Part shown: piece after piece, positions 19,218 to 28,356 of the stretch
Numbering within the stretch: the first letter of the stretch is position 1
How the letters are laid out: every line of letters starts with the position of its first letter
Assembly: GCF_003063355.1 (NCBI RefSeq)
Contig: NZ_NESH01000006.1
Span: 1 to 64,000 of the forward strand
Reading direction: 5' to 3'
Origin: Limnohabitans sp. Bal53
GTDB lineage: Bacteria > Pseudomonadota > Gammaproteobacteria > Burkholderiales > Burkholderiaceae_C
DNA: 64,000 bases
Program-made: the position numbers and the translations under genes
Notes under the pieces: generated by a model
Database searches by the model: none
What the model saw: only the letters and a program-made list of their open reading frames with translations
Told to the model about the DNA's origin: nothing

Positions 19218-19976
19218 ATGGAATTACTGATTGTTTCGCTGGCCTCGCTGCTGGCCGGGCTGATCGACTCGATCGTGGGCGGTGGTGGCCTGATCTTGCT
19301 GCCCGCGCTGTTTGCCACCTTTCCTGGTGCGGCCCCCGCCACCTTGTTTGGCACCAACAAAAGCGCCTCCATTTGGGGCACGGCCTTTGCCACGGTGCAG
19401 TACAGCCGCAAAGTGGTCATGCCCTGGCGCTCTTTGCTCCCGGCGGCTGGCGCGGGCCTGGTGGGTTCGGTCATCGGGGCCTGGATGGTCACGCAGGTCG
19501 ACCCAGCCCTGTTTCGCAAAGCCCTGCCCGTGATGCTGGCGGTCTTGCTCGTCTACACCCTGGCCAAAAAAGACATGGGCCGCCGTCACGCCCCGCGTTT
19601 TGCTGGCCGCCAAGAGGCCTGGATCGCCTCGGGCATCGGTTTGACGATCGGTTTTTATGACGGTTTTTTTGGCCCCGGCACAGGCAGCTTTCTGGTGTTT
19701 GCTTATGTGCGGCTGCTGGGTTATGACTTTTTAAACGCCTCGGCCTCGGCCAAACTGATCAACGTCGCGACCAATTTTTCGGCCCTGATGTTGTTCGCCT
19801 ACCAAGGCCATGTGTGGTGGCACCTGGCGCTGGCCATGGCGGTGTCCAACATCATCGGCAGCATCATCGGCACGCGCCTGGCCCTCAAGCACGGGGCGGG
19901 CTTTGTGCGCCAGATTTTCATCTTTGTGGTGCTGGCCCTGATCTGCAAAACCGCCTACGACACCTGGCTGCTTTGA
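19218..19976 (+). CDS. TSUP family transporter (TauE/SafE type)
   Basis: A 252-aa membrane protein of the sulfite exporter TauE/SafE superfamily. It has the two-repeat pattern: SLLAGLIDSIVGGGGLILLP at the N-terminus and GFYDGFFGPGTGSFLVF in the second half, each with the conserved glycines. About eight membrane segments are visible. Family members move sulfite, sulfoacetate or other organic anions; the substrate cannot be told here. The ATG at 19218 is chosen because the protein then starts directly with the first membrane helix. Confidence 0.9.
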   Translation: MELLIVSLASLLAGLIDSIVGGGGLILLPALFATFPGAAPATLFGTNKSASIWGTAFATVQYSRKVVMPWRSLLPAAGAGLVGSVIGAWMVTQVDPALFRKALPVMLAVLLVYTLAKKDMGRRHAPRFAGRQEAWIASGIGLTIGFYDGFFGPGTGSFLVFAYVRLLGYDFLNASASAKLINVATNFSALMLFAYQGHVWWHLALAMAVSNIIGSIIGTRLALKHGAGFVRQIFIFVVLALICKTAYDTWLL

Positions 19977-19983
19977 CCACCGT

Positions 19984-20907
19984 TCAGCGCAAGCGCCACT
20001 TGATTTGCCCAGCGTACTGCGCCAGCGCAACGCCCAGCAAAGTCACGCCGGCTCCAGCGATCTTGATCCAGGTGTAGTGCTCACCCGACAGCGCCCAGGC
20101 AAACAGGCCCGCCATGGGCGGCATCAAATAGATCAAAGGCGCTGTGCGGGCCACGCCACGCACATTGTTGATCCAGCCCCAGGCCAACCAGCCGATGAAG
20201 GCCGACACCAACACCGACCAGAACAGGCCCACCCAGGCCCAAACATCGAGCGCTGCCCAGTTCGCATCCAGGCCTGCAGGCAGCGACAGCAGCATGACCG
20301 GCAAACCACCCAACAAGGTGGCATAACCCATGGTCAGCACCGGACCGTGTTCTTGCATCACAGGCTTGACCGCCACGGTGTAATAAGAGAACAAACTGGC
20401 AGCCACCAGCAAGACCAAGTCTCCCCCGCCAGCACGCCAGTTACCGCCCAATAATTTGTCCGAGAGAAACATCAAGACGCCACCCAAGGCCAAAGTCACG
20501 CCGGACAACTGCGCCGCCGTCAAGCGCTCCAAGCCCTGGATGCGCAGTATCAACAAGGTAAAAATTGGTCCGCACGCCAAAATAACCGAGCTGGAAAATG
20601 CGGTGGACCAATGAATGCCATAAGTGACCAGCCCCACATGCAAAGAGTGGCCTATGAAGCCCAACCAGGCCATATGCAGCCACACTGGGCGCGGTAGCGG
20701 CGGCAACCAGCGTCCAAAGCGCCAGCGCATCAGCAGCAACGCGCACACGGGCATGATGAGGTAACGCGCCCACAAAAAACCACCGGGGGTGATCAGGTCA
20801 AACAGGTACTTTTGCAGCGTGAAGTTGCCCCCCCAGATGACAATCAAGACCAACGCCACCCACAAGGCGAGTTGGTCATGGACGTGAGGCGGGGCGCGAT
20901 GAGGCAT
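19984..20907 (-). CDS. EamA (DMT) family transporter
   Basis: A 307-aa membrane protein of the drug/metabolite transporter superfamily with ten hydrophobic segments in two EamA repeats. The first repeat starts ALWVALVLIVIWGGNFTLQK; the second repeat contains GLFSVLVSA-like and WINNVRGVARTAPLIYLMPP segments. The substrate is unknown. The start at 20907 (MPHRAPPHVHD) is chosen because the longer frame overlaps nothing conserved and a CACAAT box sits seven bases before this ATG. Confidence 0.88.
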   Translation of the reverse strand: MPHRAPPHVHDQLALWVALVLIVIWGGNFTLQKYLFDLITPGGFLWARYLIMPVCALLLMRWRFGRWLPPLPRPVWLHMAWLGFIGHSLHVGLVTYGIHWSTAFSSSVILACGPIFTLLILRIQGLERLTAAQLSGVTLALGGVLMFLSDKLLGGNWRAGGGDLVLLVAASLFSYYTVAVKPVMQEHGPVLTMGYATLLGGLPVMLLSLPAGLDANWAALDVWAWVGLFWSVLVSAFIGWLAWGWINNVRGVARTAPLIYLMPPMAGLFAWALSGEHYTWIKIAGAGVTLLGVALAQYAGQIKWRLR

Positions 20908-20914
20908 GAACCCG

Positions 20915-20920
20915 ATTGTG
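20915..20920 (-). promoter_or_regulatory. Candidate -10 element of the EamA gene at 19984-20907
   Basis: CACAAT on the minus strand, seven bases upstream of the ATG, with no Shine-Dalgarno site. No convincing -35 box. Confidence 0.35.
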
Positions 20921-20962
20921 CGGCCACAGGCCTGGGGCCCATGTCTCGCCCGCAGCAAGCTT

Positions 20963-22060
20963 TCAGTCTTGCACCAACACGGGCACGCGCTGCGCGAGCG
21001 CACACATCAGCTCGTAACCCACGGTGCCCGCCGCTTGCGCCACCTCGTCGATGCCGAGCACCGCACCTTGGGCCGACTGCCCCCACAGCGTGACAGTGCT
21101 GCCCACACCTGCATCGGGAAAGGGACTCAGGTCCACCGTCAGCATGTCCATGCTCACGCGGCCCACGGTGCGGCCCCGTTGACCGTCCACCAGCACGGGC
21201 GTGCCCGTGGGGCAGATGCGCGGGTAACCGTCGGCGTAGCCGCAGGCCACCACGCCAATGCGCAGGGGGGCATCGGCCACAAAGCTAGAGCCATAACCCA
21301 CGCTGTCGCCCGCCTGCAGTTGCTGAACGGCGATGATTTTGGCGTTCAAACTCATAGCGGGCTGCAGGCCCCAGTACGCCGCGCTGTGTTCTGGAAAATC
21401 GGGCGAGCTACCGTAAACCGCGATGCCAGGGCGGATCCAGTCGGCTTTGACAGCGGCATCCTGCGCATGACGCAAGGTGGCGGCGCTGTTGCTGAGGCTG
21501 CGCTCGCCCGGCAGGTCGCGGGTGGCTTCTTCAAAGCGGGCCATCTGCTCGGCGATGCCCTTGGGGCCATCGGCGTCGCTGAAATGGGTCATGAGCGAAA
21601 TTTCGTCCACCTGCGGCAAAGCGTTCAAGCGTGTCCAGGCCGAGCGAAAACGCTGCGGTGCAAAGCCCAGCCGGTTCATGCCCGAGTTCATCTTCAAGAA
21701 CACCCGGTGCGGCTCGTGCGTCTTGTGCAGCGCCAGCATATCGATCTGCTCGTCGCAATGCACCGTGTGCCACAGGTGCAGGCGGGAGCACAACTCCAGG
21801 TCACGCGCCTCAAAAGCGCCTTCGAGCAGCAAGATCGGGCCGCGCCAGCCCAGGGCACGCACCCGCTCGGCCTCACCCAGGTCCAAGAGAGCAAAGCCAT
21901 CGGCCCCTCGCAAACCATCAAACACCCGCTCGATGCCATGGCCATAAGCATTGGCCTTGACCACGGCCCAAGCTTGAGCATCGGGCGCGGCTTGCTGGGC
22001 ACAGCTCAGGTTGCGGCGCAGCGCGGCGGTATGGATGGTCGCTTGAATGGGGCGGGGCAT
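20963..22060 (-). CDS. alr: Alanine racemase
   Basis: Alr interconverts L- and D-alanine with PLP and feeds D-Ala to peptidoglycan. The 365-aa protein begins [18 protein letters not shown], the PLP lysine is in [11 protein letters not shown] (K35), and the second catalytic region is present ([27 protein letters not shown] region). The long upstream in-frame extension to 22318 has no family similarity and overlaps the divergent dedA gene, so ATG 22060 is used. D-Ala is later removed by enzymes such as the carboxypeptidase at 3662-4819. Confidence 0.96.
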   Translation of the reverse strand: MPRPIQATIHTAALRRNLSCAQQAAPDAQAWAVVKANAYGHGIERVFDGLRGADGFALLDLGEAERVRALGWRGPILLLEGAFEARDLELCSRLHLWHTVHCDEQIDMLALHKTHEPHRVFLKMNSGMNRLGFAPQRFRSAWTRLNALPQVDEISLMTHFSDADGPKGIAEQMARFEEATRDLPGERSLSNSAATLRHAQDAAVKADWIRPGIAVYGSSPDFPEHSAAYWGLQPAMSLNAKIIAVQQLQAGDSVGYGSSFVADAPLRIGVVACGYADGYPRICPTGTPVLVDGQRGRTVGRVSMDMLTVDLSPFPDAGVGSTVTLWGQSAQGAVLGIDEVAQAAGTVGYELMCALAQRVPVLVQD

Positions 22061-22283
22061 GGGGTCTGGGCTTGCACAAAAGAGGTTTGCAAGTGTGCCA
22101 GCAAAGTCGTGGCTCTGGCCAAACGAAGGCCGCACTGTCCGCTGCAGGCCCACGCCGCCAGGCCCCGGGAATACCCGCCTGACCCGTCTCTGGAAGGGGC
22201 TTGCAAATGCTTTACACTGGCGCGCAGCCTGCTGACCCCCTGCATTTCGCCACCGGGTTTTGCGCCGCCAGACTTTGAAATCC

Positions 22284-22922
22284 ATGGAAGTTTTTGAGTT
22301 CTTGATGCCCATCTTCACCGAATACGGCTATTTGGCCGTGTTCGTGATGCTGTTGATCTGCGGCTTTGGCGTGCCCGTGCCTGAAGACGTGACCTTGGTC
22401 ACTGGCGGCGTGATCGCAGGTCTGGGGCATGCCGACGTGCACACCATGTTTGCAGTGGGCATGGCGGGCGTCATGGTCGGTGATGGCCTGATGTTCACCT
22501 TGGGCCGGCTGTACGGTGAGCGCATTTCCAAATTGCCCGGCTTTCGCAAAATCCTCACACCCGAGCGCTTTGCCAGCGCCCAAGACGCCTTCCAGAAATA
22601 CGGCAAATGGGTCATGTTCGTGGCCCGGTTTTTGCCCGGTTTGCGCACACCGGTGTTCTTCTCGGCCGGCATGAGCCGACGCGTGAGCTTTACCACCTGG
22701 TTTTTCATGGATGGCTTTGCCGCCTTGATCAGCGTGCCGATCTGGGTGTACCTGGGCTACTTAGGTGCGCAAAACTGGGACTGGATGTTTGGCGTGCTGC
22801 ACCAGTTCCAGTACGGCATCTTTGCGCTGCTCGGCATCGGCGGTGGCTGGCTGGGCTGGCGCTGGTGGCAAAAGCGCCGGTCCACTGCAGCAGCTGCCAA
22901 AGCCCCCGGCGACGCTTCTTAA
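22284..22922 (+). CDS. DedA family membrane protein
   Basis: A 212-aa DedA/SNARE-associated-type membrane protein. It shows the family pattern [20 protein letters not shown] in the first half and [18 protein letters not shown] in the second, with the conserved acidic and arginine residues. DedA proteins support membrane homeostasis; several act as lipid flippases or undecaprenyl phosphate transporters. Start ATG 22284 (MEVFEF) is preferred over an upstream in-frame ATG at 22260. It is divergent from alr and 12 bases upstream of an EamA gene. Confidence 0.92.
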   Translation: MEVFEFLMPIFTEYGYLAVFVMLLICGFGVPVPEDVTLVTGGVIAGLGHADVHTMFAVGMAGVMVGDGLMFTLGRLYGERISKLPGFRKILTPERFASAQDAFQKYGKWVMFVARFLPGLRTPVFFSAGMSRRVSFTTWFFMDGFAALISVPIWVYLGYLGAQNWDWMFGVLHQFQYGIFALLGIGGGWLGWRWWQKRRSTAAAAKAPGDAS

Positions 22923-22934
22923 GCTGCCCCACGC

Positions 22935-23831
22935 ATGGGCCGCACCTCCCCCAAAAGCCTGGCGATTGCCGGGCTCTTGTTCAACGCCTTTGTCTGGGGC
23001 GTGTGCTGGTGGCCCTTCAAACAACTCGAAGCCCAGGGCCTGCACCCGTTGTGGGCTACGGCGCTGGTCTACGCCTTCGTCTTTGTGTCCATCGCCTTGT
23101 GGTTGTGGCGCAGCGGGCAACTGCTGAGCTGGCGCGGCCACTCCGGGTTGTGGCTCTTGTTGCTGGCCTCGGGCCTGACCAATGTGGGCTTCAACTGGGC
23201 CGTGACGGTGGGCGACGTGGTGCGCGTGGTGCTGCTGTTTTATTTGATGCCGGCCTGGTCGGTGCTGGTGGCCTGGTGGCTGCTGGGTGAAAAACCCACC
23301 CCCATGGCCCTGCTGCGCTTGCTTTTAGCGCTGGCCGGTTTGTTCATCGTGCTCAAAACCCCCGAAACGCCTTGGCCCGTGCCCGAAAGCCTGGCCGATG
23401 GCCTGGCCCTGATGGGGGGTCTGACGTTTGCCATCACCAACGCCTTGCTGCTCAAACTCAAGGACACCCCCAGCTCGTCGCGCACCCTGGCCATGTTTGG
23501 CGGTGGCGCGGTCATGGCCACGCTAGCGGCCTTTGTGGGTTTGGCCACGGGCGTCGTGGTCATCGGCGCGGCCCCCACTTGGAGCTGGCTGCCCTTGGTG
23601 GCCCTGCTGAGCATCTCCTTTTTGTTGGGCAACCTGGCGCTGCAATACGGCGCCGCCCGCCTGGCCGCCCACACCACGGCACTGGTCATGCTGTCCGAAG
23701 TGCTGTTTGCCAGCGTGTCCTCGGTGCTGCTGGGCGCATCCAGCTGGGACAGCCGCACCCTGATCGGCGGGTCTTTGATCTTGCTGGCGGCGTTGCTGTC
23801 CATCGTCGGGCCGGGCCACAAGGCCAAATGA
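22935..23831 (+). CDS. EamA (DMT) family transporter
   Basis: A 298-aa protein with ten predicted membrane helices and two EamA repeats (LLFNAFVWGVCWWPFK in the first, NLALQYGAARLAAHTTALVM in the second). The second repeat ends with the usual short polar tail. Substrate unknown. It follows dedA by 12 bases on the same strand and may be cotranscribed with it. No clear ribosome binding site is visible. Confidence 0.88.
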   Translation: MGRTSPKSLAIAGLLFNAFVWGVCWWPFKQLEAQGLHPLWATALVYAFVFVSIALWLWRSGQLLSWRGHSGLWLLLLASGLTNVGFNWAVTVGDVVRVVLLFYLMPAWSVLVAWWLLGEKPTPMALLRLLLALAGLFIVLKTPETPWPVPESLADGLALMGGLTFAITNALLLKLKDTPSSSRTLAMFGGGAVMATLAAFVGLATGVVVIGAAPTWSWLPLVALLSISFLLGNLALQYGAARLAAHTTALVMLSEVLFASVSSVLLGASSWDSRTLIGGSLILLAALLSIVGPGHKAK

Positions 23832-23901
23832 CACAGCTTGTACCGCCATCGGCTGTCGCTGGCATGATGTCCTTTTGCCCACTTCCACCGGAAAGCACCC
23901 C

Positions 23902-24384
23902 ATGAGCCTGTACGACCTCGAAGCCCAAAGCATCGACCACCAAACCGTGCCCCTGTCGCGCTACCAAGGTCAGGTGATGCTGATCGTCAACACCGCCAGC
24001 GCCTGCGGCTTCACACCCCAGTTCACTGGCCTTGAAAAGCTGCACAAAACCTACGCCGACCAAGGCTTGGCCGTGCTGGGCTTTCCCTGCAACCAGTTCG
24101 CCAGCCAAGACCCGGGCGAAGACGCACAGATTGCCAACTTTTGCCAAAAGAACTACGGCGTGAGCTTTCAGATGATGAGCAAGGTCAAAGTGAACGGCGA
24201 CGACGCCCACCCGCTGTACCAATGGCTCACGGCTGAAGCGCCTGGCATTTTGGGCAGCAAGGCCATCAAATGGAACTTCACCAAATTTTTGGTGGGGCGC
24301 GACGGGCGTGTGATCAAGCGCTATGCGCCGCAAGATTCGCCCGAAAAGATCGCCAAGGACATTGAGGCGGCGCTGACGGCTTGA
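23902..24384 (+). CDS. Glutathione peroxidase family protein
   Basis: A 160-aa thiol peroxidase of the GPx family that reduces hydroperoxides. The peroxidatic residue is a cysteine, C35 in NTASACGFTPQ, with Q-type and W-type partners in GFPCNQF and KWNFTKFLV (W124). C81 in NFCQKNYG is positioned like the resolving cysteine of the thioredoxin-dependent GPx group, so thioredoxin may be the real reductant. Start ATG 23902 follows a GGAAAG site; an upstream in-frame ATG exists at 23875. Confidence 0.94.
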   Translation: MSLYDLEAQSIDHQTVPLSRYQGQVMLIVNTASACGFTPQFTGLEKLHKTYADQGLAVLGFPCNQFASQDPGEDAQIANFCQKNYGVSFQMMSKVKVNGDDAHPLYQWLTAEAPGILGSKAIKWNFTKFLVGRDGRVIKRYAPQDSPEKIAKDIEAALTA

Positions 24385-24513
24385 TGGTGTTTTGATGTTA
24401 TTTTGAGGGTAGTTTGATATCAAGTCATTGGCTTCCGTACCCGGCGGCTGGGGCTGCCAGACTGAACCAACGGCTCTGCATGAAGAGCCTCCAACCCATT
24501 CAAGCGCCTCGGC

Positions 24514-24900
24514 TCAAGCCCACCACGTCAGCACCGCCAACCACACCAACACAGCCGCGCCACCCCACACCAACACCCGCGTGCGCAGGCGCAACACTTC
24601 CACAGCACTGACCAAGCGCGCATTTTGTTCGGCCAACTCGGCCAGGGTTTCGGTGAGTTCGCGCTGGGTCTGGGCTTGGCGATCGATCTGGCCTTGCGCA
24701 GCGATCAAGGCGTTTTTAAGCTCGCCCAAGCTGGGCACCGCACTGACCGGGGTCGTTGTGGCGGGGGTGCCCGCTTCGCCTGGGGGCTGAGCGGGTTGGC
24801 GGTCCATCAGCTTGCGTGCGGCTTTGAGCACCGAAGGCGCGTGTTCGATCACATCGCCCCAGGGAATCACTTTGAGCGCCATCAACCAAGGTATCGCCAT
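24514..24900 (-). CDS. Hypothetical protein with C-terminal membrane anchor
   Basis: A 128-aa protein of unknown function. It begins MAIPWLMALKVIPWGDVIEH, has a proline-rich middle, then a heptad-like region (about residues 60-100, AQGQIDRQAQTQRELTETLA) likely to be a coiled coil, and ends with one membrane helix (LVWGGAAVLVWLAVLTWWA). This is a small tail-anchored coiled-coil design. I start at ATG 24900, preceded by AAAGGAC. Similar small proteins are common in Comamonadaceae but I know no function. Confidence 0.6.
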   Translation of the reverse strand: MAIPWLMALKVIPWGDVIEHAPSVLKAARKLMDRQPAQPPGEAGTPATTTPVSAVPSLGELKNALIAAQGQIDRQAQTQRELTETLAELAEQNARLVSAVEVLRLRTRVLVWGGAAVLVWLAVLTWWA

Positions 24901-25065
24901 CGTCTTGTCCTTTGTTTGCGCTGAGCAAGCGCTGTCTGCCGTCCAGTGCTGAATCCTACCCGGGTGGGCATTTTGGCGTGCATCGGCGCTGGTCTTGCCG
25001 GATGAGGAAAAGGACTTATAGGGCTGGCAACTCAGGTCGGCGAGGCAGGATTTATCCATTAAACA

Positions 25066-25098
25066 TTGAAATACCAACGTCACACGTTAAAATTTCAA
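25066..25098 (+). promoter_or_regulatory. Candidate promoter with inverted repeat before the DUF4143 ATPase
   Basis: TTGAAA (25066-25071) and TAAAAT (25088-25093) are 16 bases apart. TTGAAAT (25066-25072) and ATTTCAA (25092-25098) also form a 7-bp inverted repeat that would cover both boxes, as an operator might. AAGG precedes the ATG at 25101. Confidence 0.45.
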
Positions 25099-25100
25099 GG

Positions 25101-26270
25101 ATGATTGACCGTCAAACCCTCACCACGCTGTCTGAGCGCCTGCACGAAGCCCCGGCAGTGGTGCTGCTCGGACCGCGTCAGGTCGGCAAAACCACCTTGG
25201 CGCTCACGCTGGCCGACACCTGGCCAGCTGGCTCAACTTACCTCGATCTGGAACGTCCGGCAGACCGTTTGCGGCTGCAAGACGCCGACGCATTTTTGCG
25301 CGCTCAAGGCGGCAAATTGGTCATCCTCGATGAAATCCACCGCATGCCGGGCCTGTTTGAAGTCCTGCGCGGCATCATCGACGAGCGCCGCCGTGCAGGC
25401 CAGCGCTTTGGCCATTTCTTGCTGCTGGGATCTGCCTCGCTTGACTTGATGCAGCAAAGCAGTGAAACGCTGGCCGGGCGCGTGGCTTATCTGGAGATTG
25501 GCCCTGTTCACGGGCTCGAATGGCCCGCCGCCGATCTGGACACGCTGTGGCTGCGTGGCGGTTTTCCGGACAGCCTCTTGGCCGCCAGCGATGGGGCCAG
25601 CCTGCGCTGGCGCGAAGACTTTGTGCGCAGCTACCTGCAACGCGACGTGCCCATGTTTGCGCCACGCCTGCCGGCCGAAACCGTGGGGCGCCTGTGGACC
25701 ATGCTGGCACACCAACAAGGCGCTCTGCTGCAACAAAGCCGTTTGGCCAGTGGCTTGGGCGTGAGCAGCCCGGCAGTAGAGCGCTACATCGACTTGCTGG
25801 TAGACCTGCAACTGGTGCGCCGCCTGCGGCCCTGGAGCGGCAATGTGGGCAAACGCCTGGTCAAAGCGCCCAAGGTCTATGTGCGCGACAGCGGGCTGGT
25901 GCACGCTTTGCTGGGCTTAGGCAGCTTGCATGACCTGGCAGGTCACCCTGTGTGCGGCCCAAGTTTTGAGGGCTTTTGCATCGACAACCTGATGGCCGCC
26001 GCCCACCCGCAATGCACGGCTTACAGCTACCGCACTCATACGGGTGCCGAGATCGACCTGCTGATTGAGCGTGCCGGTCAGCCGTGGATGGCCATCGAAA
26101 TCAAACGATCCACCGCGCCCACACTGAGCAAGGGCTTCGACATCGCCTGCGCAGACCTGAACATCGACCAGCGCTATGTGGTTTATCCCGGCACCGAACG
26201 CTTTCCGATGCGTTACGGCACACAAGCGATTGGCTTGGTGGAGTTGATGCAGGTGCTACGCGAGGCTTGA
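25101..26270 (+). CDS. AAA ATPase with DUF4143 domain
   Basis: A 389-aa ATPase of the AAA_14/DUF4143 family. Walker A is GPRQVGKT (residues 24-31), Walker B is LVILDEIHRMP, and the C-terminal DUF4143 part carries an acidic nuclease-like pattern (THTGAEIDLLIERAGQPWMAIEIKRS), close to the D-(E/Q)xK arrangement of restriction-type nucleases. The family's role is unclear and it is often a mobile accessory gene. It has no partner gene here. The ATG at 25101 is close to a ribosome binding site. Confidence 0.88.
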   Translation: MIDRQTLTTLSERLHEAPAVVLLGPRQVGKTTLALTLADTWPAGSTYLDLERPADRLRLQDADAFLRAQGGKLVILDEIHRMPGLFEVLRGIIDERRRAGQRFGHFLLLGSASLDLMQQSSETLAGRVAYLEIGPVHGLEWPAADLDTLWLRGGFPDSLLAASDGASLRWREDFVRSYLQRDVPMFAPRLPAETVGRLWTMLAHQQGALLQQSRLASGLGVSSPAVERYIDLLVDLQLVRRLRPWSGNVGKRLVKAPKVYVRDSGLVHALLGLGSLHDLAGHPVCGPSFEGFCIDNLMAAAHPQCTAYSYRTHTGAEIDLLIERAGQPWMAIEIKRSTAPTLSKGFDIACADLNIDQRYVVYPGTERFPMRYGTQAIGLVELMQVLREA

Positions 26271-26377
26271 TCGGCAAGGCTGTCCTTTTTCGTCCCCTTC
26301 TGGTCTTGCCCAGCCCTGTGCAACGCCCGGTCTGATTCGCACCATGACGACATGTTCAACGCCTGAGCCAGCGCACC

Positions 26378-26941
26378 ATGACCCGCCTCACCAAGCCACC
26401 CAAATCCGCTCTGCTCATCATCGATGTGCAGCCATCTTTTTTGCACATGCCTTATTGGTCGTCTGGCCATGAAGCGCCATTTCAGCAAGCGCTCCTGAAG
26501 CTGGAAGCAGGTTGTCGCGCAGCGGATGTACCGGTGGTGCACATTTTTCACATCGACGACGATGCACCTTTTCGTGCCGACTCGGGCCTGATCCGTGCCA
26601 TGGACTGGCTGCCGGGCGAGCCCGCCGCACGCTTTGACAAGCATGTGCACAACGCCTTCACCGACACCGGGCTCGACAACTGGCTGCGCCGTCAAGGCGT
26701 GCAGCGCCTCATCATCAGCGGCATCCGCACAGAGCAGTGCTGCGAGACCACAGCCCGAGTGGGCTCGGACTTGGGTTATGCGGTGGACTTTGTGTCTGAA
26801 GCGACGCTGACTTTCCCGATGACGCACAAAAGCAGCGGCCAGACCTTCAGCGCCCAAGACATCACCACACGCACCGAGCTGGTGTTGGCCAACAGCATTG
26901 CGCGCATCGTGAACGTGGATACTTGCCTGTCCAGCCTTTAA
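26378..26941 (+). CDS. Isochorismatase-family cysteine hydrolase
   Basis: A 187-aa protein of the isochorismatase-like superfamily. The catalytic aspartate lies in LLIIDVQPSFLHM, and the nucleophilic cysteine in ISGIRTEQCCETTARVGSD, the standard positions. The reaction could be hydrolysis of an amide such as nicotinamide or a related compound; the substrate is not predictable. It is followed by a small zinc-finger protein and a broken GlxA-type regulator, a set that may once have been a regulated unit. Confidence 0.88.
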   Translation: MTRLTKPPKSALLIIDVQPSFLHMPYWSSGHEAPFQQALLKLEAGCRAADVPVVHIFHIDDDAPFRADSGLIRAMDWLPGEPAARFDKHVHNAFTDTGLDNWLRRQGVQRLIISGIRTEQCCETTARVGSDLGYAVDFVSEATLTFPMTHKSSGQTFSAQDITTRTELVLANSIARIVNVDTCLSSL

Positions 26942-26961
26942 ACCGCCCACCGGGGAACCCC

Positions 26962-27207
26962 ATGCTCCAACTGCGCCCCAACTGTGAATGCTGTAACCGC
27001 GACCTGCCGCCTGCGGCGCAAGATGCACGCATCTGCTCGTTTGAATGCACTTTTTGCGCCGACTGCGCCGACACCCACCTGCACGGCTACTGCCCCAACT
27101 GCGGCGGCGAACTGGTGCGCCGCCCGGTGCGGCCAGCAGCCAAGCTGTTGAACAACCCGGCTTCGACCGAACGGGTGTTCAAACCGCAGGGCTGCGCGTC
27201 CGAATGA
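26962..27207 (+). CDS. DUF1272 zinc-ribbon protein
   Basis: An 81-aa protein with seven or more cysteines arranged as zinc ligands: CECCNRDLPPAA, ICSFECTFCADCAD and CPNCGGELVRRP. This matches the DUF1272 family, whose function is unknown. GGGGAACCCC precedes the ATG at 26962. It lies 20 bases after the isochorismatase-like gene on the same strand. Confidence 0.88.
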   Translation: MLQLRPNCECCNRDLPPAAQDARICSFECTFCADCADTHLHGYCPNCGGELVRRPVRPAAKLLNNPASTERVFKPQGCASE

Positions 27208-27256
27208 CTGGCCTTTAAAAACCAGGCATGACAGTCAAGCTGCACAACCGCTGGCC

Positions 27257-27978
27257 ATGGAAAACTTGAATCTGTCGGTTTATCTGGTTGTCACGCCCGG
27301 CGTGTTGATGCTCGACTACGCTGGCCCGGCCGAAGCCCTGCGCATGGCGCGAGACATGGGCGCACCGCTCACGCTGTACACCTGCGGGCCGCTGCCCGAT
27401 GTGCCCACATCGCTGGACACCCAACTGACCGGGCTTGAACCCTTGCCCCAGCCACTGCCGCCCAACAGCCAGGTGCTGATCACCGGCAACAGCCACGAAC
27501 GCGAAGACTATGCAACGCCCGCAGCTCAGCAAGTGGTGAGCTGGCTGCAAACCGCCATGCGGCCGGTGCCGCACTGGCAGCGCAAGTGGCACGGCGCTTG
27601 GTGTTGTACACCCGGCGCGGCCCCAACGACCCACAGCTGTCGCCCTGGTTAGCGCACCGCAACCACATGCACCCAGCGGTGCACCGCGCACAAGACGCCA
27701 TCGCGCAAAGCCTGAGCCAAGACCCGGCCCACCGCTGGTCATTGGACGAACTGGCCAATGTGGCGTGCGTGAGCTCCCGGCATTTGTCGCGTCTGTTCAT
27801 GCAACACACGGGTATCAGCGTGCTGGACTACCAGCAGCAACTGCGCATGGCGCGTGCGCAAGAGTTGATGGCGCACAAACCGTCACTGACCCAGGAGCAA
27901 CTGGCCGAGGCCTGCGGCTTTGCATCGGCAAGGGATTTCAGGCGGGTGTGGGGAAGCTGGGGATCGCGCATTTCATAA
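27257..27978 (+). pseudogene. Broken GlxA-type AraC-family regulator (internal out-of-frame deletion)
   Basis: Two pieces of one GlxA-like regulator in different frames. The first, from ATG 27257, is the start of the DJ-1/PfpI-like domain (VYLVVTPGVLMLDYAGPAEA) and stays meaningful to about 27568. The second, in another frame from about 27576 (LAAQVARRLVLYTRRGP), is the linker and complete AraC helix-turn-helix pair (WSLDELANVACVSSRHLSRL, EEQ-like LAEACGFASARDFRRVW). Intact relatives are about 320 aa; roughly 80 codons from the DJ-1 domain are missing at the junction near 27570, which also shifts the frame. The HTH part could still be made from an internal start at 27586. Confidence 0.8.
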
Positions 27979-28143
27979 AGTCAAACGACGCTGCTCGCTC
28001 AAATATGCTCCGTCCAAATACTGAGCCAACACATCCATGTCAGCATGGCGCACATTTAAGCGACTGAACAGATCTTGCTGCTGCGCATGCACTTGATCGG
28101 GATGCGCTAGGCTGCCACCTCTAAGCCGAACCGAACCATCCAA
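27973..28143 (-). other. 56-codon open frame directly after the DUF6506-like remnant, same frame
   Basis: After the TGA of the next gene the same frame stays open for 56 more codons (DGSVRLRGGSLAHPDQ at the start, AQYLDGAYLSEQRRLTL at the end). It has no ATG near its start, so it may be the tail of a larger decayed gene or a small protein from TTG at 28143. It overlaps the end of the broken regulator on the opposite strand by three bases. I do not recognise the sequence. Confidence 0.3.
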
Positions 28144-28344
28144 TCAACCAAATAGTTTTAACAGCCCTGCTTCTTGATCTGGCGTGTACATCACTACGCC
28201 CACAGGAATTTTGTGATTCGTTTGATCCAGATGCGCAGCGCCCACAATACGCGTTGAGAATTGATCAGAAGAAAGTTCCGTGCTGTGCTTCTCAGCAGAA
28301 TAGCCCGGGGCTTTGACAATATATGCAAATTTTTTAAGCAGCAT
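28144..28344 (-). pseudogene. Probable shortened DUF6506-like protein
   Basis: A 66-aa open frame starting MLLKKFAYIVKAPGYSAEKH and ending IPVGVVMYTPDQEAGLLKLFG. From memory, DUF6506 proteins start with a similar AYIV-APGY segment and end with a PVG-V segment but are about 100 aa, with a glycine-rich ELCGGFG region in the middle that is missing here. The likeliest reading is an in-frame internal deletion after TRIVGAAHLDQ. It could still be translated. GC content is lower than that of the neighbours. Confidence 0.45.
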
Positions 28345-28356
28345 CAGACCATGAAC

